DNA of 64,000 nucleotides from Cryobacterium sp. (GCA_019639015.1 JAHBSS010000002.1:1-64000); one strand, 5' to 3'. Shown: positions 8,845 to 18,411, counted from the first letter of the stretch. The notes: generated by a model from the letters alone, not told the origin. Program-made: numbers and translations.

Positions 8845-9288
8845 TTAAGCTTTTCCGGCTTGTTGCGCCATGTATTCTTCAGGGCCAAGAGCGATCGCTT
8901 CCGGCGCCATCCATTGAATTGCAAAATGGTTGCCAGCTGGGTCTTCGAAGTCGCGAGTGTACATGAAGTCGTAGTCTTGAGCTTCGCCGCTTTCGGCCCC
9001 TCCGGCGGCCATCACCTTTTCGATGAACGCATCGACTTCTTCACGGGTGTCTGCGCTTATCGCCACTTGAGTCTGCAGGGTTTCGCTCGGATCAACGATC
9101 TTCTTCGTTGTAAAGGTTGCCATGAACTCGCGATCCATGATCATGAGATAAACCGTGTCTGTGACGCTAAAGCAAACACCTCTCTCGTCACTCATTTGAG
9201 GATTGAACTTCCAGCCAAGATCGGTGTAGAAGCGGGTTGCCTTCTCAACATCGTTCGTTGGGAGGCTGATAAAAATCACGTCTTGCAT
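8845..9288 (-). CDS. VOC-family (glyoxalase/dioxygenase-like) protein
   Basis: 147 residues with the vicinal-oxygen-chelate pattern: DVIFISLPTNDVEKATRFYTDLGWKF at the start, then a second half ending DFEDPAGNHFAIQWM. Similar single-domain proteins include glyoxalase-like enzymes and antibiotic-binding proteins; the true substrate cannot be read here. The start ATG is preceded by GGGAGAAAG at good spacing. It is the first gene of a two-gene operon with the HxlR regulator, which suggests induction by a small reactive or toxic compound. A perfect inverted repeat lies about 75 bp upstream. Confidence 0.85.
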   Translation of the reverse strand: MQDVIFISLPTNDVEKATRFYTDLGWKFNPQMSDERGVCFSVTDTVYLMIMDREFMATFTTKKIVDPSETLQTQVAISADTREEVDAFIEKVMAAGGAESGEAQDYDFMYTRDFEDPAGNHFAIQWMAPEAIALGPEEYMAQQAGKA

Positions 9289-9359
9289 TGTCTTTCTCCC
9301 TTGTTTTTCGTTGCCTCAGGGTCGAGGACTAGTCACTCGAGTCTTCATGCTTGCAAAAA

Positions 9360-9373
9360 ACAAGTAAACTTGT
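9360..9373. promoter_or_regulatory. Inverted repeat over -35 box of the VOC/HxlR operon
   Basis: ACAAGTAAACTTGT is two perfect 6-bp arms around AA. On the minus strand it overlaps a TTGACA -35 box (9376-9371) pointing towards the VOC gene; a clear -10 box is not seen. A further half site (AGCAAGT) lies next to it. Such a palindrome on the promoter is what an autoregulating HxlR protein would use, but binding is inferred from position only. Confidence 0.5.
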
Positions 9374-9386
9374 CAATAGCAAGTAA

Positions 9387-10133
9387 TCAAATCTTTGGCA
9401 GATCTTTTAACCAGTTTTCAAAAGTCTGCTTGCCCAAGGTTGCACTGGCATCCGGAAGGATCGAACCGTCACGCAGGCCCTTGAAGAATTTGCCTGGCAG
9501 CGGGAGTGCTAATACCCAGCGCTTCTGTCCATTGGCAGCGAGGTAGCGCTTTGCCATCGAGCCGAGGTCTTCAACCTTTGGGCCGCCGAGATCGTTCACT
9601 CTTCCAGCAGGCTTCTTCTCGGCCAAATCGACCAAGGCAGCGGCGACTTCAGCAGCGGCAATCGGTTGTGTAATGGCTTTCGGGACAATCGCGATTGGTC
9701 CTGCTGAAAGTGCAAGCATTTGCACCGCAAATTCGTGAAACTGGGTTGCCCGAAGAATGCTCCAAGCAACCTCGCCGGACTTCACGGTTTCCTCTTGAGC
9801 GACTTTGCCCGCGTAGTAGCCGCTGTTGATCTTGTCGATGCCGACAATCGAGAGTGTCACGTGGTGGGCTACCCCGGCATCCTTTTCGGCTTTGAGCAGG
9901 TTTCGACTTGAAATCTTGAAGAACTCGATGGCTTGCGTTTCGTTTGCCGCACTCGTGCCGCAAACGTCGATTACCGCATCCACCCCTTTTAGCGCCTCAG
10001 GCAGCCCAACCCCAGTTTCTAAGTCGATTCCGTTCGAGCGTGAAAGTGGAACGACAGTGTGGCCACGTTCAGTAGCGATTCGTGCAACATGCTTGCCGAC
10101 CGTGCCGGTTGCTCCAGCGATTGCGAGTTTCAA
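9387..10133 (-). CDS. NAD(P)-binding atypical SDR (NmrA/YbjT-like)
   Basis: 248 residues with an N-terminal Rossmann fold: the glycine motif GATGTVGKHVA at about 7-17 comes right after the first strand KLAIA. Later segments match NmrA/YbjT-type atypical short-chain dehydrogenases (VTLSIVGID, SILRATQFHEF), which often act as redox sensors or reductases on small molecules. The typical Tyr-x-x-x-Lys pair seems replaced (SGYYAGKVAQEE), so activity is uncertain. TTG 10133 is chosen as the start because GGAG sits 7 nt upstream and translation begins directly at the Rossmann strand. It follows the small membrane protein gene by 25 bp on the same strand. Confidence 0.8.
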   Translation of the reverse strand: MKLAIAGATGTVGKHVARIATERGHTVVPLSRSNGIDLETGVGLPEALKGVDAVIDVCGTSAANETQAIEFFKISSRNLLKAEKDAGVAHHVTLSIVGIDKINSGYYAGKVAQEETVKSGEVAWSILRATQFHEFAVQMLALSAGPIAIVPKAITQPIAAAEVAAALVDLAEKKPAGRVNDLGGPKVEDLGSMAKRYLAANGQKRWVLALPLPGKFFKGLRDGSILPDASATLGKQTFENWLKDLPKI

Positions 10134-10158
10134 TTGGTGCTCCGTTCTACTTAGTTGC

Positions 10159-10617
10159 CTACCTGGCCGGTTCGGATTCGTTTTGATCTTCCAAATTCGC
10201 ATGGCTCACTTCTCGGGTTTTTCTGCCTGGAAGAAACATGAGGATGCCAAGTAGCAGGCTCGTACCCAAAGTCAGGATGTTGCCTACTACGTCGATCGGT
10301 GCATATTCGCCCAGGTGCTGTGAGTGGTAGACCAAGTGGAGAGCGCCGAAAATCGCGAGGGCAAGTCCGATAATCCGCGTGACAATGAGGTCGCTTCGAA
10401 AAATTGCCCAAACACACGCCGCGACTATCCCTAGGTAGAGCCCTCCGAAATCACGGATGAGGTGTTCATTGAACGGTCCATCTGCGGCAACCCAAGCACT
10501 ACCTAGGCCAGGGAAGTTGTCGTAGAAGTTTCGGGGGAAAAAGTATGCCCATATCCCCAAATACGACCCGAATGCCGCGGCGATTCCGGTGACAATTCTC
10601 CGATATGAGTTATTCAC
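10159..10617 (-). CDS. Small integral membrane protein
   Basis: About 152 residues with four predicted membrane helices (VTGIAAAFGSYLGIWAYFF; LYLGIVAACVWAIF; IIGLALAIFGALHLVYH; ILTLGTSLLLGILMFL) and a polar, acidic tail. I do not recognise a characterised family; it resembles small uncharacterised four-helix membrane proteins. GTG 10617 gives a compact start before helix 1; TTG 10659 in the same frame would add 14 residues. It is probably co-transcribed with the SDR-like gene downstream. It is divergent from the methylcitrate operon, with about 260 bp between. Confidence 0.65.
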   Translation of the reverse strand: MNNSYRRIVTGIAAAFGSYLGIWAYFFPRNFYDNFPGLGSAWVAADGPFNEHLIRDFGGLYLGIVAACVWAIFRSDLIVTRIIGLALAIFGALHLVYHSQHLGEYAPIDVVGNILTLGTSLLLGILMFLPGRKTREVSHANLEDQNESEPAR

Positions 10618-10793
10618 GATCCGATGTTTCGATTTAGTAGCGTGTTCCAGCGGACTCAAAATCGGCCAATATCAAGTGACCATTTATACCCTACTCCGTT
10701 GCGAAGTATTGTTTCGCGGAAGGTGGTAGGTCGGAATTTGAGGTCGAAAGACTACGGACGGTTCATAGAAAGTTGCGCGATATCGTGTCGTAA

Positions 10794-10803
10794 ATGTATA
10801 CAT
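10794..10803. promoter_or_regulatory. GTATAC palindrome, candidate GntR operator 1
   Basis: ATGTATACAT is a perfect 10-bp palindrome centred 62 bp (about six helical turns) upstream of a second GTATAC palindrome. Both lie between the divergent membrane-protein gene and the GntR gene that heads the methylcitrate operon. FadR/GntR regulators commonly bind short palindromes of this kind. Confidence 0.5.
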
Positions 10804-10854
10804 CAAGGTGATATTTCCCTATGAAGCTTCCCAATACGCGCCAAAAGCGGTACT

Positions 10855-10866
10855 TTTGTATACAAA
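10855..10866. promoter_or_regulatory. GTATAC palindrome, candidate GntR operator 2
   Basis: TTTGTATACAAA is a perfect 12-bp palindrome ending 12 bp before the GntR start codon. It shares the GTATAC core with the site at 10794-10803. Binding here would block transcription or early elongation of the operon, consistent with autorepression. This is inferred from symmetry and location. Confidence 0.55.
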
Positions 10867-10878
10867 GATTGGATCGGG

Positions 10879-11568
10879 ATGCGAGCTAGCGACAAGGCGT
10901 ACTTGCGACTTCGCGACGAAATCCTGCATTGGCGCACCCCACCGGGCACTGTACTTGCCGAAGTCGAGCAGGCTCAGCGGCTCGGGATATCGCGCACTCC
11001 AATTCGTGAAGCGTTCTCGCGGCTAACCGCTGAAGGACTCCTGGTGCCGCTAGCCGGGCGCGGCCTAGTCGTAACCGAACTTTCGCGCGAGACGATCATC
11101 GACATGTTTGAACTTCGGATCGCGCTCGAATGTGAAGCAGCGCGAATTGCCGCAACTAATGTCGAGCGTCTCTCAATGACCGACGAGTTCGAGAACATTC
11201 ACGCCGAACTTCTGAATTATGAGAACCTCATCGAACTCGGTGACGAACTAAAGAGCTATTACGAGCTAGTAGCAAGGCTCGATGCTGCTCTGGATGCCGC
11301 AGCCACAAACCAGTTTCTTCTCTCCGCGATAAACCAACTTCGCCCGCATTTAGCCAGAGTGCGTCAACTCGCTCGCGACAACAAGACGCGACTCGTTGAA
11401 GCGGCTCGAGAGCACTTGACAATCGTGGAGGCGATAATCGCGGGCGATGCGGAACTTGCTGCGGATGCGACATCCGTGCATTTGAAGAAAAGCCTCAACA
11501 ACATCCTCCGCTCGGTCGATGCGGCCGGTGGGATAAGTAAGCCATTACAGGGAAAAGGAGCAGCATGA
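10879..11568 (+). CDS. GntR/FadR-family regulator of the methylcitrate operon
   Basis: 229 residues: an N-terminal GntR winged helix (about 5-68; [14 protein letters not shown], then [21 protein letters not shown]) and a C-terminal all-helical FCD effector domain with acidic/His positions suited to bind a metal and an organic acid. Being the first gene of the operon, with its stop overlapping the prpD start (ATGA), it most likely controls propionate catabolism in response to a methylcitrate-cycle intermediate. ATG 10879 follows a GGATCGGG stretch. Two GTATAC palindromes upstream are candidate operators. The ligand is inferred, not visible. Confidence 0.85.
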   Translation: MRASDKAYLRLRDEILHWRTPPGTVLAEVEQAQRLGISRTPIREAFSRLTAEGLLVPLAGRGLVVTELSRETIIDMFELRIALECEAARIAATNVERLSMTDEFENIHAELLNYENLIELGDELKSYYELVARLDAALDAAATNQFLLSAINQLRPHLARVRQLARDNKTRLVEAAREHLTIVEAIIAGDAELAADATSVHLKKSLNNILRSVDAAGGISKPLQGKGAA

Positions 11569-13097
11569 AGCAGCACGAAGTTCGAGTCCACAAGAGCGAA
11601 GAGAACCTTGCGCGGCAAGACCAACTTGCGTGGAAGATCGCCGAGGTTGCGGTTGACCCGGTAGAGGTGACTCCTGAGGTCACCGATATGGTCATAAACC
11701 GGATCATCGACAATGCCTCGGTTGCTGCCGCTTCGCTATTGCGTGCGCCCGTGGTTTCGGCGAGGGCGCAGGCGCTTTCTCAACCGACTTCAACCGGCGG
11801 TCACGGTGCAACAGTGTTCGGGCCGAATCTAGATCGCAGGGCTACTCCTGAGTGGGCGGCTTGGGCGAACGGGGTTGCGGTTCGCGAACTCGACTATCAC
11901 GACACATTTCTCGCCGCGGAATATTCGCACCCAGGCGACAACATCCCGCCGATTATCGCCGTAGCGCAACACGTCGGCAAGGGCGGGCACGACCTAATTC
12001 GTGGGATCGCGACCGGTTACGAAATCCAAATCGACCTCGCGAAGGCGATCAGTCTGCACGCCCACAAGATTGACCACGTTGCCCACCTCGGTCCGTCGGC
12101 TGCTGCAGGGATCGGCACTTTGCTTGGGCTTGACACCGAGACGATTTTCCAAGCGATCGGTCAAGCCCTGCACACTACTACCGCAACGAGGCAGTCCCGA
12201 AAGGGCGAGATCTCGACTTGGAAGGCGCACGCTCCAGCTTTCGCAGGGAAGATGGCGGTCGAATCTGTTGACCGTGCAATGCGCGGGCAAACCAGCCCGA
12301 CCCCGATTTACGAGGGCGAGGATGGCGTGATCGCTTGGTTGCTTGACGGACCGGAAGCTCGCTACAGCGTTCCACTCCCGGAACACGGCGAGGCGAAGCG
12401 CGCAATTCTCGACAGCTACACGAAGGAACACTCCGCCGAGTATCAAGCCCAAGCTTGGATTGACCTTGCCCGCAAACTACACAACGAGCATCCTGAACTT
12501 GCGTCCGCGGCTGGCGTCGAAAACATCAAGTCGATTGTGATTCACACGAGCCACCACACGCACTTCGTCATCGGTTCCGGTGCGAACGATCCGCAAAAGT
12601 ATGACCCGGATGCGAGCCGTGAAACCCTCGACCACTCGATTCCCTACATTTTCGCTGTCGCACTTCAAGACGGTGAGTGGCACCATGAGCGTTCTTATTC
12701 GCCGGAGCGTGCACACCGCACTGACACGGTTGCGCTTTGGAAGAAGATCACGACCGAAGAGGATGCCGAGTGGACCCGTCGCTACCACTCGAACGACCCA
12801 GCCGAAAAAGCGTTCGGTGGGCGGATCGAAATCACGCTAACCGACGGTTCGAAGATCGTTGACGAAATCGCGGTAGCCGACGCGCATCCGCTCGGTGCCA
12901 GGCCGTTCGCTCGCGAACAGTACATCGCCAAGTTCCGCACCCTGGCGGAGCACGTGCTAGAAGCAGAAGAAATCGAACGCTTCTTGACCCTAGTTCAACG
13001 CCTCCCCGAACTTTCCGCGGATGACGTGCTAGGCCTAAGCATCGTTGCGGCCCCCGGCCTCCTATCCAAAGTACCCACACCCAAAGGCCTCTTCTAA
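11565..13097 (+). CDS. prpD: 2-methylcitrate dehydratase PrpD
   Basis: 510 residues of the MmgE/PrpD family, close to the usual ~480-505. It dehydrates 2-methylcitrate to 2-methyl-cis-aconitate in the cytoplasmic methylcitrate cycle that turns propionyl-CoA into pyruvate and succinate. Typical family stretches are visible ([40 protein letters not shown] region at about 65-105, then [14 protein letters not shown]). The ATG overlaps the GntR stop, and prpB and prpC follow. The operon has no acnD/prpF, so the prpD route rather than the AcnD/PrpF route is used. Confidence 0.93.
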   Translation: MKQHEVRVHKSEENLARQDQLAWKIAEVAVDPVEVTPEVTDMVINRIIDNASVAAASLLRAPVVSARAQALSQPTSTGGHGATVFGPNLDRRATPEWAAWANGVAVRELDYHDTFLAAEYSHPGDNIPPIIAVAQHVGKGGHDLIRGIATGYEIQIDLAKAISLHAHKIDHVAHLGPSAAAGIGTLLGLDTETIFQAIGQALHTTTATRQSRKGEISTWKAHAPAFAGKMAVESVDRAMRGQTSPTPIYEGEDGVIAWLLDGPEARYSVPLPEHGEAKRAILDSYTKEHSAEYQAQAWIDLARKLHNEHPELASAAGVENIKSIVIHTSHHTHFVIGSGANDPQKYDPDASRETLDHSIPYIFAVALQDGEWHHERSYSPERAHRTDTVALWKKITTEEDAEWTRRYHSNDPAEKAFGGRIEITLTDGSKIVDEIAVADAHPLGARPFAREQYIAKFRTLAEHVLEAEEIERFLTLVQRLPELSADDVLGLSIVAAPGLLSKVPTPKGLF

Positions 13098-13125
13098 TGC
13101 CCACCACACCAACAACAACATCCAC

Positions 13126-13183
13126 CGAGTCGCCCACTTCCGCCCTGTTTTGGACTGCGAAGTGGGCGGAAGTGGGCAACTCG
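13126..13183. repeat. Long hairpin between prpD and prpB
   Basis: A 20-nt left arm (13126-13145) and a 20-nt right arm (13164-13183) pair with a single mismatch (C13131/A13178) around an 18-nt loop. The core is GCCCACTTCCGCCC with its complement. It sits 27 bp before the prpB start and has no T-tract. It could be an mRNA processing or stabilising hairpin, a partial terminator that sets prpD:prpB ratios, or a small palindromic repeat element. Confidence 0.8.
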
Positions 13184-13209
13184 CGGGGAAAGAAAGGGGG
13201 GGAGAGCTC

Positions 13210-14118
13210 GTGCTTTATTCAGAGGTAACGGCGGCGGAGAAGCGGAAGGGGCTTCGGCAGGGGCTAAAGGACGGAAAGCTTCTGCGGTTTCCGGGGTCAT
13301 TTAATCCGCTCAGTGCGAAGCTCATTCAAGATAAAGGGTTTGAGGGCGTCTACATTTCGGGTGCGGTGCTTTCCGCCGACCTCGGACTGCCGGACATCGG
13401 CTTGACGACTTCGAGTGAGGTAGAAGGTCGCGCCGCGCAAATCACAAGGATGACGGACCTTCCAGCGATCGTCGACGCCGACACGGGTTTTGGTGAGCCG
13501 ATGAACGTTGCCCGAACAATCCAATCGTTCGAAAACGCGGGCGTTGCGGGCCTTCACATCGAAGACCAGGTCAACCCGAAGCGTTGCGGTCACCTCGATG
13601 GCAAAGCTGTCGTCGAAACGGATGTCGCGGTAAAGAGGATTCGCGCGGCAGTATCTGGCCGGCGGGACGAGAACCTCTTGATTATTGCCCGCACCGACAT
13701 TCGCGCTCTTGAGGGACTCGACTCCGCGATTGATCGGGCCAAGAAACTGGCGGATGCCGGGGCCGACATGATCTTTCCAGAAGCGATGCGGGACCTCGGC
13801 GAGTTTGAGGCGATGGTCAAGGCGCTCGATGTGCCAGTAATGGCGAACATGACCGAGTTCGGCAAGAGCGACTTGTTCACGACGAAAGAACTCGAAAACG
13901 TCGGAATCAGCCTCGTAATATACCCCGTGAGTTTGCTTCGCCTTGCGATGGGTGCAGCAGAGCGGGGCCTGAACACATTGCTTGCTGAGGGTACGCTGAA
14001 AGGTGTTGTGCCTGAAATGCAAACCAGGGCGCGACTGTATGAACTGCTGGATTACGAGGCGTACAACACCTTCGACTCCGGCGTATTCAACTTCACGCTC
14101 GAAGGGAACAGGAGCTGA
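13210..14118 (+). CDS. prpB: Methylisocitrate lyase PrpB
   Basis: 302 residues of the isocitrate lyase/PEP mutase superfamily. It cleaves 2-methylisocitrate to pyruvate and succinate, the last step of the cycle. The active-site loop reads PKRCGHLDGK (family KKCGH with Cys as general acid), and the Mg-binding DADTGFGEP and HIEDQ segments are present. GTG 13210 is chosen because a strong GGGGGGAGAG Shine-Dalgarno precedes it; in-frame ATGs further upstream overlap the prpD end and the hairpin. prpC starts 2 bp after the stop. Confidence 0.93.
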   Translation: MLYSEVTAAEKRKGLRQGLKDGKLLRFPGSFNPLSAKLIQDKGFEGVYISGAVLSADLGLPDIGLTTSSEVEGRAAQITRMTDLPAIVDADTGFGEPMNVARTIQSFENAGVAGLHIEDQVNPKRCGHLDGKAVVETDVAVKRIRAAVSGRRDENLLIIARTDIRALEGLDSAIDRAKKLADAGADMIFPEAMRDLGEFEAMVKALDVPVMANMTEFGKSDLFTTKELENVGISLVIYPVSLLRLAMGAAERGLNTLLAEGTLKGVVPEMQTRARLYELLDYEAYNTFDSGVFNFTLEGNRS

Positions 14119-14120
14119 AA

Positions 14121-15269
14121 ATGGCTGAAGAAACCAAGCAGCAAGGACTGCCGGAGCCAGAGATCCACAAGGGGCTCGCGGGTGTAGTTGTTGATACGAC
14201 CGCGATTTCCAAGGTCAATCCGGCAACGAATTCACTCATGTATTACGGCTACCCCGTTCAAGAGTTGGCCGATAATTGCCAGTTTGAAGAGGTTGCGTAT
14301 TTGCTTTGGAACGGCGAACTTCCAAACGATTTGCAATTGGAGGAGTTCCAAAACTTTGAGCGGTCCCTCCGGGCACTCGATCATCGAGTCAAGAAAGTCA
14401 TCGACGAGTTGCCGACTACGGCGCACCCCATGGATGTCGTTCGCACAGCCGTTAGCGTGCTTGGTGCTTGTGACCCAGAGGTTGCAGAAAATGACCACGC
14501 TACAAATCTCAACAAGGCGATCAAGATGTACGCCCAGTTACCTGCGATCGTCGCCTACATCCAACGCCGTCGTCGCGGACTCGAACTCATCGAGCCACGC
14601 GAAGACCTCGCATTCTCGGCGAATTTCTTGCACATGACTTTCGGCGATGTGCCAGACCTGACCGTCGTGAACGCGTTTGATGTTTCGATGATCCTGTATG
14701 CCGAACACTCATTTAACGCATCCACGTTCACGGCTCGAGTTGTCACAAGTACGCTTTCGGACATCTATTCTGCGGTCACTGCGGCGATCGGTGCGCTGAA
14801 GGGTCCGCTTCACGGGGGTGCAAATGAAGCGGTTATGCACATCCTGGACGAGATTGGTAGCGCGGATTTGGCGGAAGCCTGGTTGGACAACGCGCTCGAG
14901 AACAAGCGCAAAATTATGGGCTTCGGTCACCGCGTCTACAAGAACGGCGACTCGCGAGTGCCCACCATGAAGGCGGCGCTTGGAACGCTAATCAACCACT
15001 ACGACCGGCGCGATCTCGCGAAACTTTACGACGCGCTCGAAGTCGCTATGGAGAAAAAGAAGGGCATAAAGCCAAACCTCGATTACCCTTCCGGGCCGGC
15101 ATACAACTTGATTGGGTTCGACACGGAAATCTTCACTCCGCTATTTGTCATGAGTCGAATCACCGGATGGACCGCGCACGTTATGGAGCAATTGAAGGCG
15201 AACTCACTCATCCGTCCACTCTCGGCATACGACGGACCGAAGCAAAGGCATGTGCCGGTAAAGTCGTAG
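14121..15269 (+). CDS. prpC: 2-methylcitrate synthase (citrate synthase family)
   Basis: 382 residues, the length of short (type II-like) citrate synthases of Gram-positives. Catalytic residues sit in GPLHGGANEAV and GFGHRVYKNGDSR (the two histidines) and in the C-terminal LDYPSGPAYNLIGF segment. It condenses propionyl-CoA with oxaloacetate to form 2-methylcitrate. Location after prpD-prpB argues for PrpC rather than the TCA enzyme, though such enzymes often accept acetyl-CoA too. The next gene starts 1 bp after its stop. Confidence 0.92.
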   Translation: MAEETKQQGLPEPEIHKGLAGVVVDTTAISKVNPATNSLMYYGYPVQELADNCQFEEVAYLLWNGELPNDLQLEEFQNFERSLRALDHRVKKVIDELPTTAHPMDVVRTAVSVLGACDPEVAENDHATNLNKAIKMYAQLPAIVAYIQRRRRGLELIEPREDLAFSANFLHMTFGDVPDLTVVNAFDVSMILYAEHSFNASTFTARVVTSTLSDIYSAVTAAIGALKGPLHGGANEAVMHILDEIGSADLAEAWLDNALENKRKIMGFGHRVYKNGDSRVPTMKAALGTLINHYDRRDLAKLYDALEVAMEKKKGIKPNLDYPSGPAYNLIGFDTEIFTPLFVMSRITGWTAHVMEQLKANSLIRPLSAYDGPKQRHVPVKS

Positions 15270-15270
15270 C

Positions 15271-16044
15271 GTGACGCAGTCCCGGGTCCGTGTGCTGAGG
15301 CTTGCCGCAATCGGGGCCGGGGTCGGATTCTTCTCGGGACTGTTTGGTGTCGGCGGGGGAGTCATCCTTGTGCCGCTCCTTGTTGCGGTGATGCAATTCG
15401 ATCAGAGGCGCGCGAGTGCAACCTCCCTTGCGGCCGTGCTGCCGACCGCGATTGCCGGAATGGCAGCGTACGCTACCCACGGCTCAGTCGATCTGATCGC
15501 TGCTACGTTGCTCGCCGCAGGAGCGATTTGCGGTTCACTTGTCGGCACTTGGCTGTTGCATAAAATTCATCAACGCGTCCTGCGGATCATTTTCATCGTG
15601 TTCCTGGTGTTACTTGCGGTGAGGATGTTCCTATTAGTTCCAGACAGAAGCGTGGATCTCGCTTATACGTCCGTCGTAATCGGTGGCTTGATCCTGCTTG
15701 GTTTTGCGACCGGGGTGCTTTCAGGCTTACTCGGAATCGGTGGCGGGGTGTTCGTGGTCCCGATGCTCATGATCCTGTTTGGACTTGGCGATCTCGTCGC
15801 AAAGGGAACTTCGCTGCTCATGATGATTCCAACAGCCATCACCGGCAGCGTCGCCAATTACCGCCGAGGGCACACCGACCTAAATGCTGCCGGCATAATC
15901 GGTTGCTTGTCCGTTCCGGCATCGATCGGGGGTGCTGCGCTCGCGTGGGCGGTGCCGGCAAATGTTGGCAGCATCCTGTTTGCACTCTTGCTGGTTTACA
16001 GCGCGGTGCAACTGACTTGGACTTTACGGAAGCGGCGCAGCTGA
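15271..16044 (+). CDS. TauE/SafE-family membrane permease
   Basis: 257 residues with about eight membrane helices and the duplicated glycine-rich TauE/SafE signature: FFSGLFGVGGGVILVPLL near residue 25 and VLSGLLGIGGGVFVVPMLM near residue 155. Members export sulfite, sulfoacetate or other small organic acids. GTG 15271 starts one base after the prpC stop, so it is the last gene of the methylcitrate operon. Its substrate may therefore be an organic acid of this pathway rather than a sulfur compound; that is inference from context. Confidence 0.85.
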   Translation: MTQSRVRVLRLAAIGAGVGFFSGLFGVGGGVILVPLLVAVMQFDQRRASATSLAAVLPTAIAGMAAYATHGSVDLIAATLLAAGAICGSLVGTWLLHKIHQRVLRIIFIVFLVLLAVRMFLLVPDRSVDLAYTSVVIGGLILLGFATGVLSGLLGIGGGVFVVPMLMILFGLGDLVAKGTSLLMMIPTAITGSVANYRRGHTDLNAAGIIGCLSVPASIGGAALAWAVPANVGSILFALLLVYSAVQLTWTLRKRRS

Positions 16045-16051
16045 CTAGGGT

Positions 16052-16951
<900 letters not shown>

Positions 16952-17584
16952 TTACGGGTACAAACGCTCGTGGTGCCATCCCGAATCGGTAAGTTCATAG
17001 CGGAGCCGCCGATGCATGCGACTGGCTGCGCCGTGCCAAAACTCGACTGTTGTCGGGCGGAGCCGGTATCCGTTCCAGTCATCGGGGCGAGGAAGAGGGA
17101 TGCCGGGAGCTGCGAGTCGTTCGGCCTCTTCGTGATACGCCGCGTCATCCGGTAGCGGTTCGCTTTGCTTGGAGGCCGCCGATCCCGCTTGCGATTGGAG
17201 TGGTCGGTCCCGCCAAATCTCATCCGACAATTCCTTGCTGGCTAATTCGACCGGACCGGTCAGACGCAATTGCTGCCTGGTCTCGCGCCAGTAGGCAACG
17301 ATTGCCGCTTTCGGGTTTTCCGCGAGTTGATGCCCTTTGACGCTGCTCGAATTCGTTGCGAACACGACACCGTTGAGGTCGAACAGTTTCGCAAGCACGA
17401 ACCGATTGGTGACATCCCCATCGGCGCCAACCGTGGCAATCGCGATGTTGTACGGTTCGATCACGCCGAGCTTCACGACACGATCCGCCCACTCGACCAC
17501 TAGCGGCATCGGATCCGCCGGCGGTGTATCGAATTCAGGCAAATCGAGGTCAATAGTGCCGGTCACTGACGGTTTTGAGCGCAT
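16952..17584 (-). CDS. pdxH: Pyridoxamine 5'-phosphate oxidase family protein
   Basis: 210 residues with the FMN-binding split-barrel fold of PNPOx. Typical segments are the mid-barrel AKLFDLNGVVFATNSSSVKGHQLAENPKAA stretch, the RPLQSQAGSAASKQSEPL segment matching PdxH (RP..S.IGAWAS.QS), and the C-terminal RLRPTTVEFWHG...RRLRYEL motif. It would oxidise pyridoxine/pyridoxamine 5'-phosphate to pyridoxal 5'-phosphate. The segment SQAGSAASKQS departs a little from the PdxH consensus, and PhzG-like oxidases share this fold, so the exact substrate is not certain. AAGGATGAGAG precedes ATG 17584. Confidence 0.82.
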   Translation of the reverse strand: MRSKPSVTGTIDLDLPEFDTPPADPMPLVVEWADRVVKLGVIEPYNIAIATVGADGDVTNRFVLAKLFDLNGVVFATNSSSVKGHQLAENPKAAIVAYWRETRQQLRLTGPVELASKELSDEIWRDRPLQSQAGSAASKQSEPLPDDAAYHEEAERLAAPGIPLPRPDDWNGYRLRPTTVEFWHGAASRMHRRLRYELTDSGWHHERLYP

Positions 17585-17607
17585 CTCTCATCCTTTCATC
17601 GACGAAT

Positions 17608-17624
17608 TGCCTGAATTACGAACA
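17608..17624 (+). repeat. Copy E of the 17-bp repeat TGCCTGAATTACGAACA
   Basis: A 17-mer identical to copies at 45842-45858 (inverted) and 45913-45929. Here it lies in the 50-bp gap between the pdxH-like start and the stop of the MBL-fold gene, and it includes no coding sequence. See the repeat cluster at 45789-45972. Confidence 0.8.
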
Positions 17625-17634
17625 CAACAGGTCG

Positions 17635-18411
17635 TTATGGCCCGGGCTTTGGGTGGATGACGACTCGGGTACCTCGCGGAGTGTCGACGAGCCAGTCGCG
17701 CATCCCCGCGCTCGCGAACGCGGCCTCGAGCGAGGCACGGTTTTGGCTGAAGTGTTCCCAGTCCTCGGTGTGGATGCCGACCACAGTATGAGCGCCAAGT
17801 CGGGATGCGGCTGTTGCGGCATCCGCAGAGCCGAACGTCAAATCAGCGTCGATTTCCTCGACCCGCGCAGCACCGGCGTTGATGATCGCGAGTTCGACTT
17901 GCCCGTGGTTTTCGACGATTCCGTCGACAATTTCGAGGGAGGAGTTATCTCCACTAAACCAGGCGGTTGGAGCGTCGAGCGCTTCGAGCCGAAACCCGAT
18001 TACTGGACCCAAGACTTCGTCGAGTTCTGCTGGACCGTGAAGTGCCGGGGTGGCCGTCACTCTGACGACACCGACATTCTTGCCTTCGCCGGGCGCGAGC
18101 CCGAGCGCATTGCCGCCTAACTCGTTAGCGCCGACTCGCGTAGTCAAAGTCAAAGGGACCGTTTCAAGAAATTCCTTGCCGCGGATGTCCAAGTTGTCTT
18201 CGTGGTGGTGGTGCGAAAGTAACACAAGGTCAACTTTGCCAAGCTGTTCCGGTTGAAGGGCGGGACCGCGAGTCTTCACGAGCGCTTGGCCGCCGTCGGG
18301 GTCGGGGTAGACACCCGGTTCGTCAAACGTTGGATCGGTCAGGATTCGCAGGCCAGCGTATTCGAGCAGGATGGTCGGCCCGCCGATGTAAGTGACTGCG
18401 ACTTCATCCAT
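17635..18411 (-). CDS. MBL-fold metal-dependent hydrolase
   Basis: 258 residues with a metallo-beta-lactamase fold: N-terminal VTYIGGPTILLEYAGLRILTDPTFDEPG, a metal-binding SHHHHEDNLD (family HxHxDH, here HHHHED), and downstream ALHGPAE and FSGDNSS segments with further ligands. It resembles the UPF0173/UlaG-like group of cytosolic hydrolases (lactonases or [18 protein letters not shown]). The last ligand position reads IHTEDW. The substrate is unknown. It lies after the pdxH-like gene on the same strand, 50 bp apart, with a repeat copy between. Confidence 0.8.
   Translation of the reverse strand: MDEVAVTYIGGPTILLEYAGLRILTDPTFDEPGVYPDPDGGQALVKTRGPALQPEQLGKVDLVLLSHHHHEDNLDIRGKEFLETVPLTLTTRVGANELGGNALGLAPGEGKNVGVVRVTATPALHGPAELDEVLGPVIGFRLEALDAPTAWFSGDNSSLEIVDGIVENHGQVELAIINAGAARVEEIDADLTFGSADAATAASRLGAHTVVGIHTEDWEHFSQNRASLEAAFASAGMRDWLVDTPRGTRVVIHPKPGP

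Noticed and set aside
8632..9546. Long open frame (304 codons) on the plus strand
   Set aside because: It is antisense to the VOC and HxlR genes, which have clear family motifs; the translated product shows no recognisable domain.
10159..10659. TTG 10659 as the start of the small membrane protein
   Set aside because: No ribosome binding site is seen before it; GTG 10617 gives a more compact N-terminus, though the choice is not certain.
13297..14022. Open frame of 241 codons on the minus strand
   Set aside because: It lies fully inside prpB on the opposite strand, has no motif, and arises from the codon usage of the real gene.
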